A stretch of DNA of 64,000 nt. Source: Streptomyces ortus (GTDB taxonomy: Bacteria > Actinomycetota > Actinomycetes > Streptomycetales > Streptomycetaceae). The notes below the pieces were generated by a model. That model saw nothing but the letters and a program-made list of their open reading frames with translations. It did no database searches and was not told the origin of the DNA. Below are positions 51,702-59,854 of the stretch, in pieces. A program made the translations under genes and the position numbers. Location of the stretch: contig NZ_JAIFZO010000002.1 in NCBI RefSeq assembly GCF_026341275.1, forward strand, positions 6,788,118 to 6,852,117, written 5' to 3'. Each line of letters begins with the position of its first letter. Position 1 is the first letter of the stretch.

Positions 51702-53267
51702 ATGGCACCCACCCATACGCCCATCCACACACCCACCCTCACCCTCAAATCCCACACCTCGTGGACCGACGCCTGGCAGCGCTGTCTCGCCGTGGCGCCC
51801 GAGGCCTTCCAGGACGACCGCGTCCGCAACCTCTGGGGCGCCGCCTGGCAGGCGGACGGCCGGGCGCTGCCCGCCACCAGCCCCGTCGACGGCAGCCCCA
51901 TCGCGGGCCCGCCGCGACTGGACGCCGCCACGGCCCACCAGGCCGTCCGCGCCGCCCTCGACCACCACCGCGCCTGGCGCCACGTACCCCTCGAAGAGCG
52001 CCGGGCCCGAGTGGCGGCCACCCTCGACGCGCTCACGGAGCACCGGGAACTGCTCGCCCTCCTCCTCGTCTGGGAGATCGGCAAGCCCTGGCGGCTCGCG
52101 CGGGCCGACGTCGACCGCGCCATCGACGGCGTGCGCTGGTACGTCGACGGCATCGAACCCATGCTCGCGGGCCGGACCCCGCTGGACGGACCCGTGTCCA
52201 ACATCGCGAGCTGGAACTACCCGATGAGCGTGCTCGTTCACGCAGTACTGGTACAGGCACTGGCAGGCAACGCGGTCATCGCCAAGACCCCGACCGACGG
52301 CGGCGTCGCCTGCCTGACCCTGGCCTGTGCGCTCGCCGCCCGCGAGGGGATACCCGTCACCCTTGTCAGTGGCAGCGGAGGTGAACTGTCCCAGGCGCTC
52401 GTGCGTGCGCCCGAGATCGGTTGCGTCTCCTTCGTCGGCGGCCGGGACGCGGGCGCCTCGGTGGCCACGGCCGTCGCCGACCTCGGCAAACGGCACATAC
52501 TGGAGCAGGAAGGACTGAACACCTGGGGCATCTGGAACCACACCGACTGGGACACGCTGACGGCCGTCATCCCGAAGCTCTTCGACTACGGCAAACAGCG
52601 CTGCACGGCCTACCCGCGCTTCGTCGTCCAGCGTGAGCTGTTCGACGAGTTCCTCGCGGCGTACCTCCCGGCGGTCGGCACCCTCCGCGTCGGCCACCCC
52701 CTGGCCGTCGAGCACCCCGACGACCCGTATCCGCAACTGGACTTCGGGCCGGTGATCAACGCGGCCAAGGCGAAGGAACTGCACGACCAGGTCGCCGAGG
52801 CCATCGACCGCGGGGCCGTCCCCCTGCACCGCGGCAAGCTCGCCGACGCCCGCTTCCTGCCCGGCCAGGACACCTCGGCGTACGTCCAGCCGGTCACCAT
52901 CCTGAACCCGCCCCCTTCCTCTCCACTCCACCACGCGGAACCCTTCGGCCCGGTCGACACGATCGTCCTGGTAGACACGGAGGCGGAACTGCTGGCCGCG
53001 ATGAACGCGTCGAACGGGGCGCTGGTCGCGACCCTGTCCACCGACGACGAGACCACGTACAAGCGGCTGGCCCCGCAGATCCGCGCCTTCAAGGTCGGCC
53101 ACGGCAAGCCCCGCTCCCGGGGCGACCGCGACGAGCTGTTCGGCGGCTTCGGTGCGTCCTGGCGCGGCGCGTTCGTCGGCGGCGAACTGCTGGTGCGCGC
53201 GGTCACGCAGGGCCCGGCGGGGGAGCGGCTGCCAGGGAACTTCCCGGAGTACCACTCGATGCCGTGA
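51702..53267 (+). CDS. Aldehyde dehydrogenase superfamily protein, divergent active-site motif
   Basis: 521 residues. ALDH fold with the usual NAD segments (SNIASWNYPMSVLVHAVLVQ; NAVIAKTPTDGG; FVGGRDAGASVATAVADLG) and a catalytic Cys in GKQRCTAYPRFVV. The general-base motif normally read as ELGGK(N/S)P is EQEGLNTW here: Glu is kept but the GG is changed. The C-terminus is normal (GPVDTIVLVDTEAELLAAMN). ATG at 51702 with GGAG ahead. It follows the SucCD-like pair and could oxidise glyoxylate or another small aldehyde, but this is only contextual. Confidence 0.82.
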   Translation: MAPTHTPIHTPTLTLKSHTSWTDAWQRCLAVAPEAFQDDRVRNLWGAAWQADGRALPATSPVDGSPIAGPPRLDAATAHQAVRAALDHHRAWRHVPLEERRARVAATLDALTEHRELLALLLVWEIGKPWRLARADVDRAIDGVRWYVDGIEPMLAGRTPLDGPVSNIASWNYPMSVLVHAVLVQALAGNAVIAKTPTDGGVACLTLACALAAREGIPVTLVSGSGGELSQALVRAPEIGCVSFVGGRDAGASVATAVADLGKRHILEQEGLNTWGIWNHTDWDTLTAVIPKLFDYGKQRCTAYPRFVVQRELFDEFLAAYLPAVGTLRVGHPLAVEHPDDPYPQLDFGPVINAAKAKELHDQVAEAIDRGAVPLHRGKLADARFLPGQDTSAYVQPVTILNPPPSSPLHHAEPFGPVDTIVLVDTEAELLAAMNASNGALVATLSTDDETTYKRLAPQIRAFKVGHGKPRSRGDRDELFGGFGASWRGAFVGGELLVRAVTQGPAGERLPGNFPEYHSMP

Positions 53268-53485
53268 CCCGCTCCACCCCGCCCGCGGCACTTCTCCCGA
53301 AACCGTTCTCCCGTCACTGTTCGCCGTAGCATTTCAGTCACCCTGTGTGACGACGTGGAGCGTCGTCCGCGCCCCGGCCCGGAGCCCGCCGGGGCGCGGA
53401 AACGCAGGTGAAAGCCACTCCGAAAGCTTGGTATTGTTGTCCATGTCGCCGCGGGGAACACCCCCGTCCAAGCGGCAGGCACCTT

Positions 53486-53570
53486 GTCCGGGTGGCGGAA
53501 TGGCAGACGCGCTAGCTTGAGGTGCTAGTGCCCTTTATCGGGCGTGGGGGTTCAAGTCCCCCCTCGGACA
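53486..53570 (+). tRNA. tRNA-Leu(GAG)
   Basis: 85 bases that fold as a class II tRNA: acceptor GTCCGGG/CTCGGAC, anticodon stem CTAGC/GCTAG around loop TTGAGGT (anticodon GAG), a long variable arm (GCCCTTTATCGGGC) and the T arm GGGGGTTCAAGTCCCCC. CCA is not encoded. A Rho-independent terminator follows at 53594. Confidence 0.97.
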
Positions 53571-53593
53571 CTCACCACAGCGGTACGCGAATG

Positions 53594-53624
53594 AGGGCTA
53601 CGACCTAAGAGTCGTGGCCCTTTT
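53594..53624 (+). terminator. Rho-independent terminator of the tRNA-Leu gene
   Basis: 11-bp stem AGGGCTACGAC / GTCGTGGCCCT (one G-U), loop CTAAGA, followed by TTTT; 24 bp after the tRNA end. Confidence 0.9.
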
Positions 53625-53809
53625 CGCATATCGCCACCACGGCCCGCCCGCCGGACCGGGCGATTTCCCGGAGTGCTCGGAGCTGCCGTCGCGGCGCAAC
53701 GGTCCGCCGCGCCACAGGAGTTCTACCCTGCAATCGGACGCTGATCATGACGGCGTGAGGTAGCGCTCTGTAACGCCTCACGCCAGCCCGGGTGTGAGGA
53801 TGAACGAGA

Positions 53810-54520
53810 ATGGCCGAAGAGGTCCACGACGCCGATACGTCCGTGGTGTTGTCCGTGGTGTTGATAGAGAGCATTCCGCTGGTTCTGAGCGGCCTGCGGT
53901 CCGCGCTCGAGGACGGCGGGATCGGCGTTGTCGCGGGGACCCACGATCCGCACGCCGGCGTCCAGGCGGTCCGGGAGGAGAAGCCCGACGTGGTCCTCGT
54001 CGACCTCGACCTGCCGGCCCACGCCGGAATCGGACTGCTCCAGCAGCTGCGCCGCCAGGGCCCGCGTCCGCGGCTGGTCGCCATGGTTTCCCCGGACCAC
54101 GACGACGACAAGCTGCTGCTGACAGCGCTCATGGCGGGGGCCACCGGCTACCTGCTCAAGAACACGGACACGGCGGACCTGCTGCGTACCGTGCGAGCCG
54201 TGCGACGCGGGTACGTGACGCTGGGGCCCCGGTCCGGCAGCGAGCTGTCCGCTCTGCTGAAACGCCTCGCGGAGGCCGACGAGACCCTCCCGTTCCCGGC
54301 CCTGACGAACCGGGAACGGGAAGTGCTGCGCCTGGTCTCCCTCGGCTACGGGAACCGCCGGATAGCCCAGGAGCTGTTCATAGCGGAGAAGACCGTACGC
54401 AACTACGTCTCCGCCATACTGCCGAAGATCAACGTGTCGAACCGTCTTGAGGCCATCGTCTCCGCCCGGCTGACCGGCCTGGAAACCGCCTACCCGGACA
54501 CGGGCTCGGCGGGCGCGTAG
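53810..54520 (+). CDS. LuxR/NarL-type response regulator with incomplete acidic pocket
   Basis: 236 residues: receiver domain (about 12-130) with phospho-acceptor Asp65 (VLVDLDLPAHAG) and Lys in YLLKNTDTADLL, then a LuxR helix-turn-helix (LTNREREVLRLVSLGYGNRR; IAEKTVRNYVSAILPKI). The pair of acidic residues that usually binds Mg near residue 20 is reduced to one Glu (VVLIESIPL). No sensor kinase gene is adjacent. It ends 3 bp from the convergent HExxH hydroxylase gene and may act on the peptide locus; that is inference. Confidence 0.9.
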   Translation: MAEEVHDADTSVVLSVVLIESIPLVLSGLRSALEDGGIGVVAGTHDPHAGVQAVREEKPDVVLVDLDLPAHAGIGLLQQLRRQGPRPRLVAMVSPDHDDDKLLLTALMAGATGYLLKNTDTADLLRTVRAVRRGYVTLGPRSGSELSALLKRLAEADETLPFPALTNREREVLRLVSLGYGNRRIAQELFIAEKTVRNYVSAILPKINVSNRLEAIVSARLTGLETAYPDTGSAGA

Positions 54521-54523
54521 GTG

Positions 54524-56257
54524 TCACCCGTCCTGTGTGACCAGGCCGGAGGCCACGAGCAGGCGCAGGCTCTCGCCGACCTGCCGGCCGACCTCCTCCG
54601 AGCCGGCGGTGAGACCCGCGGCCCGCGCGTAGGCCGTGTGCAGCGAGGCCGGGTCACGTCCGTCACACAGTGAGTAGACGGTCCACGAGCGGGCGTTCAG
54701 CCAGTGCATCCGGGCCGACCGTGCGGGGCTGACGACGAGTTGCCCGAGAGCGGGCAGGGCGCACGCGTCCACCGGAGTGACGCGTTGCAGGGCACCGCCT
54801 GTGGAGCCACCCTGCTGAGAAGACCCCGGACCGGTGGGCCGAGTCGTCGCCTCATCCCGCTCACGAGGCCGCGGCGCGCTCCCGTCCACCAGCCGCAGGG
54901 CGGTGAGGAGCCAGCGGGCGAACCGGTGACCGTGCTCGGTGAGCGCCTCGTCCGGCAGCGACAGTACGCACTCGGCGAGATGGCGGGCCCGTGCCGCACT
55001 GGTGCGGTACTCGCCGTTCAGGGCGGCGGGGGTACCCGGGCTCGGCTCGTCGAGGTCCTCGGCTGGCGGGGGCGGGCCGAACCTCTCCCGGACCGCCTCA
55101 TCCGCCGTGTCGGCCGCGGCCCGGAAGACCAGCAGATGCACGTAGAAGTGCAGGGCGACGAACACCCGGATGACCGTCCAGGGGCGGATCCGCCACGGGA
55201 TGGGGACCTGCTCGGTGGCGTTCCTGACCAGGGAACCCGTCCGGAGCGCGTCGAAGAGCTTGAGGTGGGCGCCCTCGTGCAGCAGGCTCTCGGCCGCGAG
55301 CCACGGAGACGTGCAGCGTTCGGGCGCGAGCAGCACGGTCGAGGGGAGCGGGTCGCCGCCCGACATGGACTGCAGGGGACCTTCCTCGCTCTCCCTGCTG
55401 GTGAAGCCGACCACGCTGACGTGCCCGAGGACACCGGCTCCGGCGGCGGGCAGCAGGGTGGCGAGGAGTTCCGCGCCGTCCCGCAGGCCGACGAGGGTCG
55501 CGTCCGTCGGATCGACGGGGCCCGTGGTCCGGCCGTCGCCGAGCGCGTCCCGGTACAGCTCCATCAGGCGCTCGGCCAGCAGTTTCTGCGCGTCCTCCTG
55601 TGGTGCGGGTTCGGCCAGCACCCAGGCGTCCCCGAGACCGGGCCAGGCGTCCCCGAGACCGGGCCAGGCGTCCCCGAGACCGGGCCAGGCGGGCCGATGC
55701 GGACGCATGAGGGCCTCGGAGGGACTCATGAGGGCTGCGGAGGGACCTGGGGAGGGTGCCTCGTCCGTGACCGGCGCGTCCGCCGCCGGACCGGTGGTCA
55801 GGTGACCGCGTACATACGTAGCGAAGGAGCTGCGTTCGAACCGGCCGCTGTCCAGCAGGGCGAGGTCGACCTCGAAGCAGTTGCGCAGCACGGGGTCGTA
55901 CAGCAGCGGGCGCAGACGTTCGTCGGATGCGGCGGCCGTCTCCCGCAGCACGTCCGCGGCCCCGCCGTCGTGCCGCGCCAGCATGGTGAGGCCCAGCCGG
56001 AAGCGGGCGAGGTTGCGCTCGCCGATGGCGGGGGAGTCGCCGAACTGCCGGTCGGCACAGAGCAGGGTGTCGGCCTGCGCCACCCGGTCGGTGGAGGGTG
56101 AGGCCGGCTGGGCGGCGGGGAGCGAGGGGGACAACGACGGACCGTCCTTCGGGGGCGCGGGCGAGATGACGGACGTGGAACCTGGGACGACCGGCACCGA
56201 ACCCGCCACGGATCCGGTGCCGACCGAACGCGTCGTATGTCGTATGTCGTACGACAT
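54524..56257 (-). CDS. HExxH-motif peptide beta-hydroxylase-like protein (aKG-HExxH type)
   Basis: About 577 residues. The hallmark motif is LLHEGAHLKLFDAL (His327, Glu328, His331), set among helices (WLAAESLLHE; VIRVFVALHFYVHLL), as in the mod_HExxH proteins found in RiPP clusters, some of which are alpha-ketoglutarate-dependent peptide beta-hydroxylases. The C-terminal 30 residues (GRQVGESLRLLVASGLVTQ) look like a small winged-helix/PqqD-like end. Residues 190-211 contain three WPGLGDA repeats. The start is uncertain: ATG at 56257 lies inside a palindrome and has no clear ribosome site; a GTG near 56083 is possible. The 44-residue precursor-like gene lies just upstream on the same strand. 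Confidence 0.75.
   Translation of the reverse strand: MSYDIRHTTRSVGTGSVAGSVPVVPGSTSVISPAPPKDGPSLSPSLPAAQPASPSTDRVAQADTLLCADRQFGDSPAIGERNLARFRLGLTMLARHDGGAADVLRETAAASDERLRPLLYDPVLRNCFEVDLALLDSGRFERSSFATYVRGHLTTGPAADAPVTDEAPSPGPSAALMSPSEALMRPHRPAWPGLGDAWPGLGDAWPGLGDAWVLAEPAPQEDAQKLLAERLMELYRDALGDGRTTGPVDPTDATLVGLRDGAELLATLLPAAGAGVLGHVSVVGFTSRESEEGPLQSMSGGDPLPSTVLLAPERCTSPWLAAESLLHEGAHLKLFDALRTGSLVRNATEQVPIPWRIRPWTVIRVFVALHFYVHLLVFRAAADTADEAVRERFGPPPPAEDLDEPSPGTPAALNGEYRTSAARARHLAECVLSLPDEALTEHGHRFARWLLTALRLVDGSAPRPRERDEATTRPTGPGSSQQGGSTGGALQRVTPVDACALPALGQLVVSPARSARMHWLNARSWTVYSLCDGRDPASLHTAYARAAGLTAGSEEVGRQVGESLRLLVASGLVTQDG
55622..55684. repeat. Three 21-bp in-frame repeats in the hydroxylase gene
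   Basis: CCAGGCGTCCCCGAGACCGG-type unit, three exact copies, encoding tandem WPGLGDA in a linker. Typical slippage expansion; keeps the frame. Confidence 0.9.
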
Positions 56258-56262
56258 ACGAC
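56239..56262. promoter_or_regulatory. 24-bp perfect palindrome between precursor and hydroxylase genes
   Basis: A perfect palindrome centred at GTAC (56250/56251), flanked by further CGACATACGAC units up to about 56276. It occupies the start region of the HExxH gene and the gap after the precursor stop (56289). It may act as an mRNA hairpin that lowers downstream expression, a processing site, or a DNA operator. Confidence 0.6.
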
Positions 56263-56288
56263 GAACGACATACGACGGACGACGTACG

Positions 56289-56423
56289 TCAGGCGGCGCG
56301 AACCGCCTGGTACGACGGGAGCCAGGCCCGCTCCTCCGGCGCGTCGACGGCCACCAGCGGCGACTCGTCGTCGAGGTACGTCTGCGGAGCCAGCTCGGGG
56401 GTCTCGATGAGGTCCACCAGCAT
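56289..56423 (-). CDS. Candidate RiPP precursor peptide, 44 residues
   Basis: A short gene on the hydroxylase strand, ATG at 56423 with AAGGGA 12 bases ahead. The product is acidic in its first part (MLVDLIETPELAPQTYLDD) and ends in a basic-aromatic tail (ERAWLPSYQAVRAA). It has no Cys and few Ser/Thr, so thioether or azole chemistry is unlikely; Asp residues near DD and VAVD are possible targets of beta-hydroxylation. Size, order and codon third positions (almost all G/C) fit a leader-core peptide for the adjacent HExxH enzyme. I do not recognise a named precursor family. Confidence 0.65.
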   Translation of the reverse strand: MLVDLIETPELAPQTYLDDESPLVAVDAPEERAWLPSYQAVRAA

Positions 56424-56735
56424 GTCTTCAGTCCCTTCGGTCGTGTGCGGACGGAATGTTCCCGGCGAGGGATCACCCCACCAGGAACATCATCTTCCGC
56501 TACCGCACGTCCCACACCGAGAGGAGCGTTGTCCCGGAAACTGTCCCGTACACCCGACCCCGCCACCGACCCCACCACCGGCCGCGGCACCCGGTCCGGC
56601 TTCGGGCCGGACGGCCTCCGGTCCACTTCGCTCGGCTGTCGTCGCGACGTCAGTTCCCACCGCTATGCTCGCCGGTGTTCGAGTGATGCATGGGGCCGGT
56701 GGCGAGGAAGCCGTCGGGAGGGGCGTGAGGCGGGC
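56424..56735. other. 312-bp divergent intergenic region (RiPP precursor / kinase)
   Basis: No gene supported. Must hold the promoters of the minus-strand precursor and the plus-strand kinase. Sequence is a mix of CCACC/ACCCC repeats (about 56550-56600) and a less GC-rich patch near 56460-56510; no sigma-factor consensus stands out. Confidence 0.45.
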
Positions 56736-58385
56736 GTGTTGTCCGGCAGTGATGAGCAGCAGGGTGCGGCGCACACGGCACGCAGTGCCGGACGCCTGAT
56801 CGCGGGTCGGTACCGGCTGATCGACCAGCTCGGCAGGGGCGGCATGGGCACCGTCTGGCGGGCCCACGACCAACTGCTCGCACGCGATGTCGCGGCCAAG
56901 GAACTGCACGTCTTCACCCAGGGCGACGAGGACCACCGCGTATGGCTGCGCCGTGCTGTGCGGGAGGCGCGGGTGGTGGCCAGGGTGCCGCACCCGCATG
57001 TGGTCGGCGTCCACGACCTCGTCGAGTACGACGACCGGCTGTGGATCGTCATGGAACTCATCGACGGCCCCTCCCTCGCCCAACTCCTGGCCCAGAACGG
57101 CCCGTTGGAGCCGACGCGGGTCGCCGCGCTCGGTGCGCAACTGCTCGGCGCGCTCGACGCCGTGCACGCCGCCGGAGCCCTGCACCGGGACGTCAAACCG
57201 GCCAACGTCCTGCTTCGCCGCGACGGCAGCGCGGTCCTGACGGACTTCGGTATCGCCGTCCTCGACGACGGCGAGGCATTCACCAACTCCGGCGAATTCG
57301 CGGGCTCCGTCGAGTACATGGCGCCCGAACGCGTCAACGGCGGTGAGGTCGGTCCCGCTTCGGACCTGTGGTCGCTGGCCGCGACCCTCGTCACCGCCGC
57401 CACCGGGGCGTCGCCCTTCCGCCGTCCCGCGCACGCGGCCACCCTGCACGCGGTCGCGTACGAACAGCCCAACCTCCCGGCGCAGTTGGGCCCGTTGCTC
57501 CCGGCCGTCGAGGCGCTGCTGCGCAAGGCGCCCGAGGAGCGGCCCTCCATCCCCGACGCGACCACCGCACTGCGGCACGCCGCCGAGGGCCTCGCGGCCG
57601 ACCCGAGGTCGCTGCCCTCGGCCACCGTCCGGATCGCGATCCCGGCCGGCGCCTCCCTCGCGGACGCGGAGAGCCGGACCCGTCAGCACGTCCCGTGGAC
57701 GGACCGGGCGACACCCACGTCGCGCACTTCGCGGTACGACGCAGCGACCGCGTCCGCGATGATGCGCAGGGACGAGGACCGGCGCGACAGACGGGTCCTG
57801 GGGCTGGTGGTCTCCTCGGTCGCCCTCGTCTTCGCGGGGGCCGGACTCGGCCTCTTCCTCGCCGGGGTCCCGCCGTTCGAACGGGCCGCGCAGGCCGACG
57901 CGTCGGACGGCAGGGACCAGGGGACGGAGGCCGGGATCTCCCTGCCCGCCGGTACGCCCCTGCCGGCGACGCCCGTGGTCAACGAGGCGGTGATCCATGG
58001 CGCCGGCGGCTGGCAGCGGGCCACCGAGACGCTCATCCAGTCCGGCGACACGGTCACCGTCCGCTTCACCTCGGGGCAGTGGACCGTGGACCACCCCGAG
58101 ATGCCACCGACGGGACCCGAGGGCTACGACGCCGAGACCGACAAGTCGCTCGACTTCGCCGCGGCGGACTGCAAGGTCAACGACTCGGCTCCCTTCGGCG
58201 CGCTCCTGGGGCGTTTCACCGAGAGCGGGGAGGGCGAGGAGAGCCACGTCGTGGGCAAGCAGTGGACCTTCGAGGCGGCGGCCGGAGGCACGCTGGAACT
58301 GCGCATCAACGACGCCGACGGCGGCTGCGTCGCCGACAACTCGGGCGACCTCTCCGTTACGGTGACGGTGGCCAAGGGCGCCTGA
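56736..58385 (+). CDS. Membrane Ser/Thr protein kinase
   Basis: 549 residues. Kinase domain about 25-285: glycine loop GRGGMGTVW, Lys55 (VAAKEL), catalytic HRDVKPAN (Asp152), DFG at 170 and APE (MAPERVNG). A juxtamembrane linker leads to one membrane helix (354-377, VLGLVVSSVALVFAGAGLGL), and about 170 residues lie outside, a beta-rich domain (SGDTVTVRFTSGQWTVDHPE; GGTLELRINDADGG) with two Cys that may pair. GTG at 56736 is chosen for GAGG at good spacing. It resembles Streptomyces PknB-like sensor kinases but lacks PASTA repeats; the signal is unknown. Confidence 0.92.
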   Translation: MLSGSDEQQGAAHTARSAGRLIAGRYRLIDQLGRGGMGTVWRAHDQLLARDVAAKELHVFTQGDEDHRVWLRRAVREARVVARVPHPHVVGVHDLVEYDDRLWIVMELIDGPSLAQLLAQNGPLEPTRVAALGAQLLGALDAVHAAGALHRDVKPANVLLRRDGSAVLTDFGIAVLDDGEAFTNSGEFAGSVEYMAPERVNGGEVGPASDLWSLAATLVTAATGASPFRRPAHAATLHAVAYEQPNLPAQLGPLLPAVEALLRKAPEERPSIPDATTALRHAAEGLAADPRSLPSATVRIAIPAGASLADAESRTRQHVPWTDRATPTSRTSRYDAATASAMMRRDEDRRDRRVLGLVVSSVALVFAGAGLGLFLAGVPPFERAAQADASDGRDQGTEAGISLPAGTPLPATPVVNEAVIHGAGGWQRATETLIQSGDTVTVRFTSGQWTVDHPEMPPTGPEGYDAETDKSLDFAAADCKVNDSAPFGALLGRFTESGEGEESHVVGKQWTFEAAAGGTLELRINDADGGCVADNSGDLSVTVTVAKGA

Positions 58386-58490
58386 ATGAGCGGCACTTGG
58401 GCTCCTTGTCGCCCGGTCCCCCGCGCTCTTGAGTCACCCGTGATCCTGCACGTACCGCACTCCTCGCGGCCCGTCCCCAGCGGTACGTGC
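58386..58490 (+). pseudogene. Possible remnant of an N-formylglutamate amidohydrolase gene start
   Basis: From the ATG right after the kinase stop the frame reads MSGTWAPC..., then ESPVILHVPHSSRPVP, a close match to the N-terminal signature of N-formylglutamate amidohydrolase (PV[IL]LHVPHSSR). The similarity stops after about 32 residues and the frame goes on without the family sequence. On the other strand the same DNA has an equally G/C-rich reading (DLSAHAKKAFAGFGGMGVN), so which is real is unclear. Confidence 0.35.
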
Positions 58491-58700
58491 GTTCCGGCGA
58501 AGGGGCGGTTGACGCCCATGCCGCCGAAGCCGGCGAACGCCTTCTTCGCGTGGGCGGACAGGTCGACCGGCGAGTCCGGCCGCGCACCATCCGGTGCGCC
58601 GCGCCGGTTCGGGTTTCCACACTCACCCCGGCCCAACGTGCCGCCCGGCTACCGCTCCCTCCGGCGTGCGTCAGCCCGAACCGCCCGGCTACCGCTTCGG

Positions 58701-59633
58701 CTACCGCTTCGGCTTGCGCCCCGGAGCGGTAGCCGACGCCAGCACTCCTGACTCGGCCGGTGCGTCCGGTGCGTCCGGTGCGTCCGGTGCGACCCGTGCG
58801 GACCGCGCGCCCCGTGCGGACTGCGCGACCCGTGCGGACCGCACGGCCGGTGCGGAATGCGCGGACCGTGCGCCCGGTGCCGCCCCCGCGGCAGCCACCC
58901 GCGCCCGTTCCGCCGGGGTGAGTGCCAAGGTCTCCAGTACGGCCGCCGCCTCCGCCCCACCCGGCGGATCGCCCGCCAGGTCGGCACAGAGATTGTCGAC
59001 CAGCTCGTCCCGGTCGGCGAAACCTTCGGCGGTGAGGGCGACCAGGACCTCCAGCAGCCACCCCGGCCGTCCGAGGACAAGACGCCCCGGCCTCCGCACG
59101 GCGACGGGGAGGAGCGTCGGGGTGCAGGCGTCCGCCCGAAGCCGTTCCAGGAGGTCCGCGCCCGGTGCTCCGCCCAGTACCCGTGCGGGCCGCTCCCGGT
59201 TGGCGGCGCGGTTGAACAGCCAGGCCAGGATGAATCTGCGCGAGGCCGGCAGTGGACAGCCGGTGTCGTGGACGAGGTGCTCGGTGAGCGTGTACACCGT
59301 GTCCGAGGCCGTCGCCCGTTCGCCGAGCCGCGCGGCCAGTTCGGCGCGCCAGGCCACGGGGTGCAGGTCCAGGACGTCCACCGTCCAGGTGCCCACCTTG
59401 AAGTACCGGTACGCCAGGAGCCAGGACGCCGCCGCCTCGGGAGTGACCCGGCAGCCCAGTTCGGCGGCGGACAGGGCGGCCTTCACCTCCGGGGCGCTCG
59501 CCCGCCGGGAGGTCGCCGCACGGTGGGCCCGCAGCCCGGCCGCGCACGCCCCGCGCCGCTCCGGCGGCAGGGCGGCCAGCTCGCGGACCACGCCGGCGAT
59601 GTCGCCGGCCTCTACAAGTTCGACCAGCTTCAT
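58701..59633 (-). CDS. Hypothetical protein, probably truncated at the C-terminus
   Basis: 310 residues; ATG at 59633. Helical, leucine-rich N-terminal 230 residues (MKLVELVEAGDIAGVVREL; WLLAYRYFKVGTWTVDVLDL; VALTAEGFADRDELVDNLC) reminiscent of the first part of large Streptomyces proteins of unknown function (possibly DUF6493), but I am not sure. From about residue 255 it becomes Ala/Arg/Ser/Pro low complexity (RSAR, DAP repeats) and ends in a region of CGGTAGCCGAAG repeats that supplies the stop. Together with the decayed sequence that follows this suggests a broken longer gene. Function unknown. Confidence 0.5.
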   Translation of the reverse strand: MKLVELVEAGDIAGVVRELAALPPERRGACAAGLRAHRAATSRRASAPEVKAALSAAELGCRVTPEAAASWLLAYRYFKVGTWTVDVLDLHPVAWRAELAARLGERATASDTVYTLTEHLVHDTGCPLPASRRFILAWLFNRAANRERPARVLGGAPGADLLERLRADACTPTLLPVAVRRPGRLVLGRPGWLLEVLVALTAEGFADRDELVDNLCADLAGDPPGGAEAAAVLETLALTPAERARVAAAGAAPGARSAHSAPAVRSARVAQSARGARSARVAPDAPDAPDAPAESGVLASATAPGRKPKR

Positions 59634-59830
59634 CGTGCCGCCTTCATCCTTTACGTGCCGGTAAGCAGGCCCGGAACCACGTGAGTTGAGCCACGGGGGA
59701 CACGCTAGGGCCGCGCACCGGCAGGACGAAGAAAACGTTCAGACGGCATCGATCAAGGAGGCGTGCGAGGGGTGCGAGGGGGCGTCCGGGGTGGCGGCTC
59801 CACGTGACGCGGTCCGGATGTGAGACTCGT

Positions 59831-59849
59831 CGTCTCGGCCTCCGAGACG
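59831..59849. promoter_or_regulatory. 8-bp inverted repeat just upstream of the promoter
   Basis: CGTCTCGG / CCGAGACG with a 3-base centre, ending 5 bp before the -35 box. Could be a regulator site or a terminator stem for leftward transcription. Confidence 0.4.
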
Positions 59850-59854
59850 GATGT

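Noticed and set aside
53486..53570. tRNA-Leu as an integration site of a mobile element
   Set aside because: No integrase, excision or transfer genes and no copy of the tRNA 3-prime end were seen downstream in the window.
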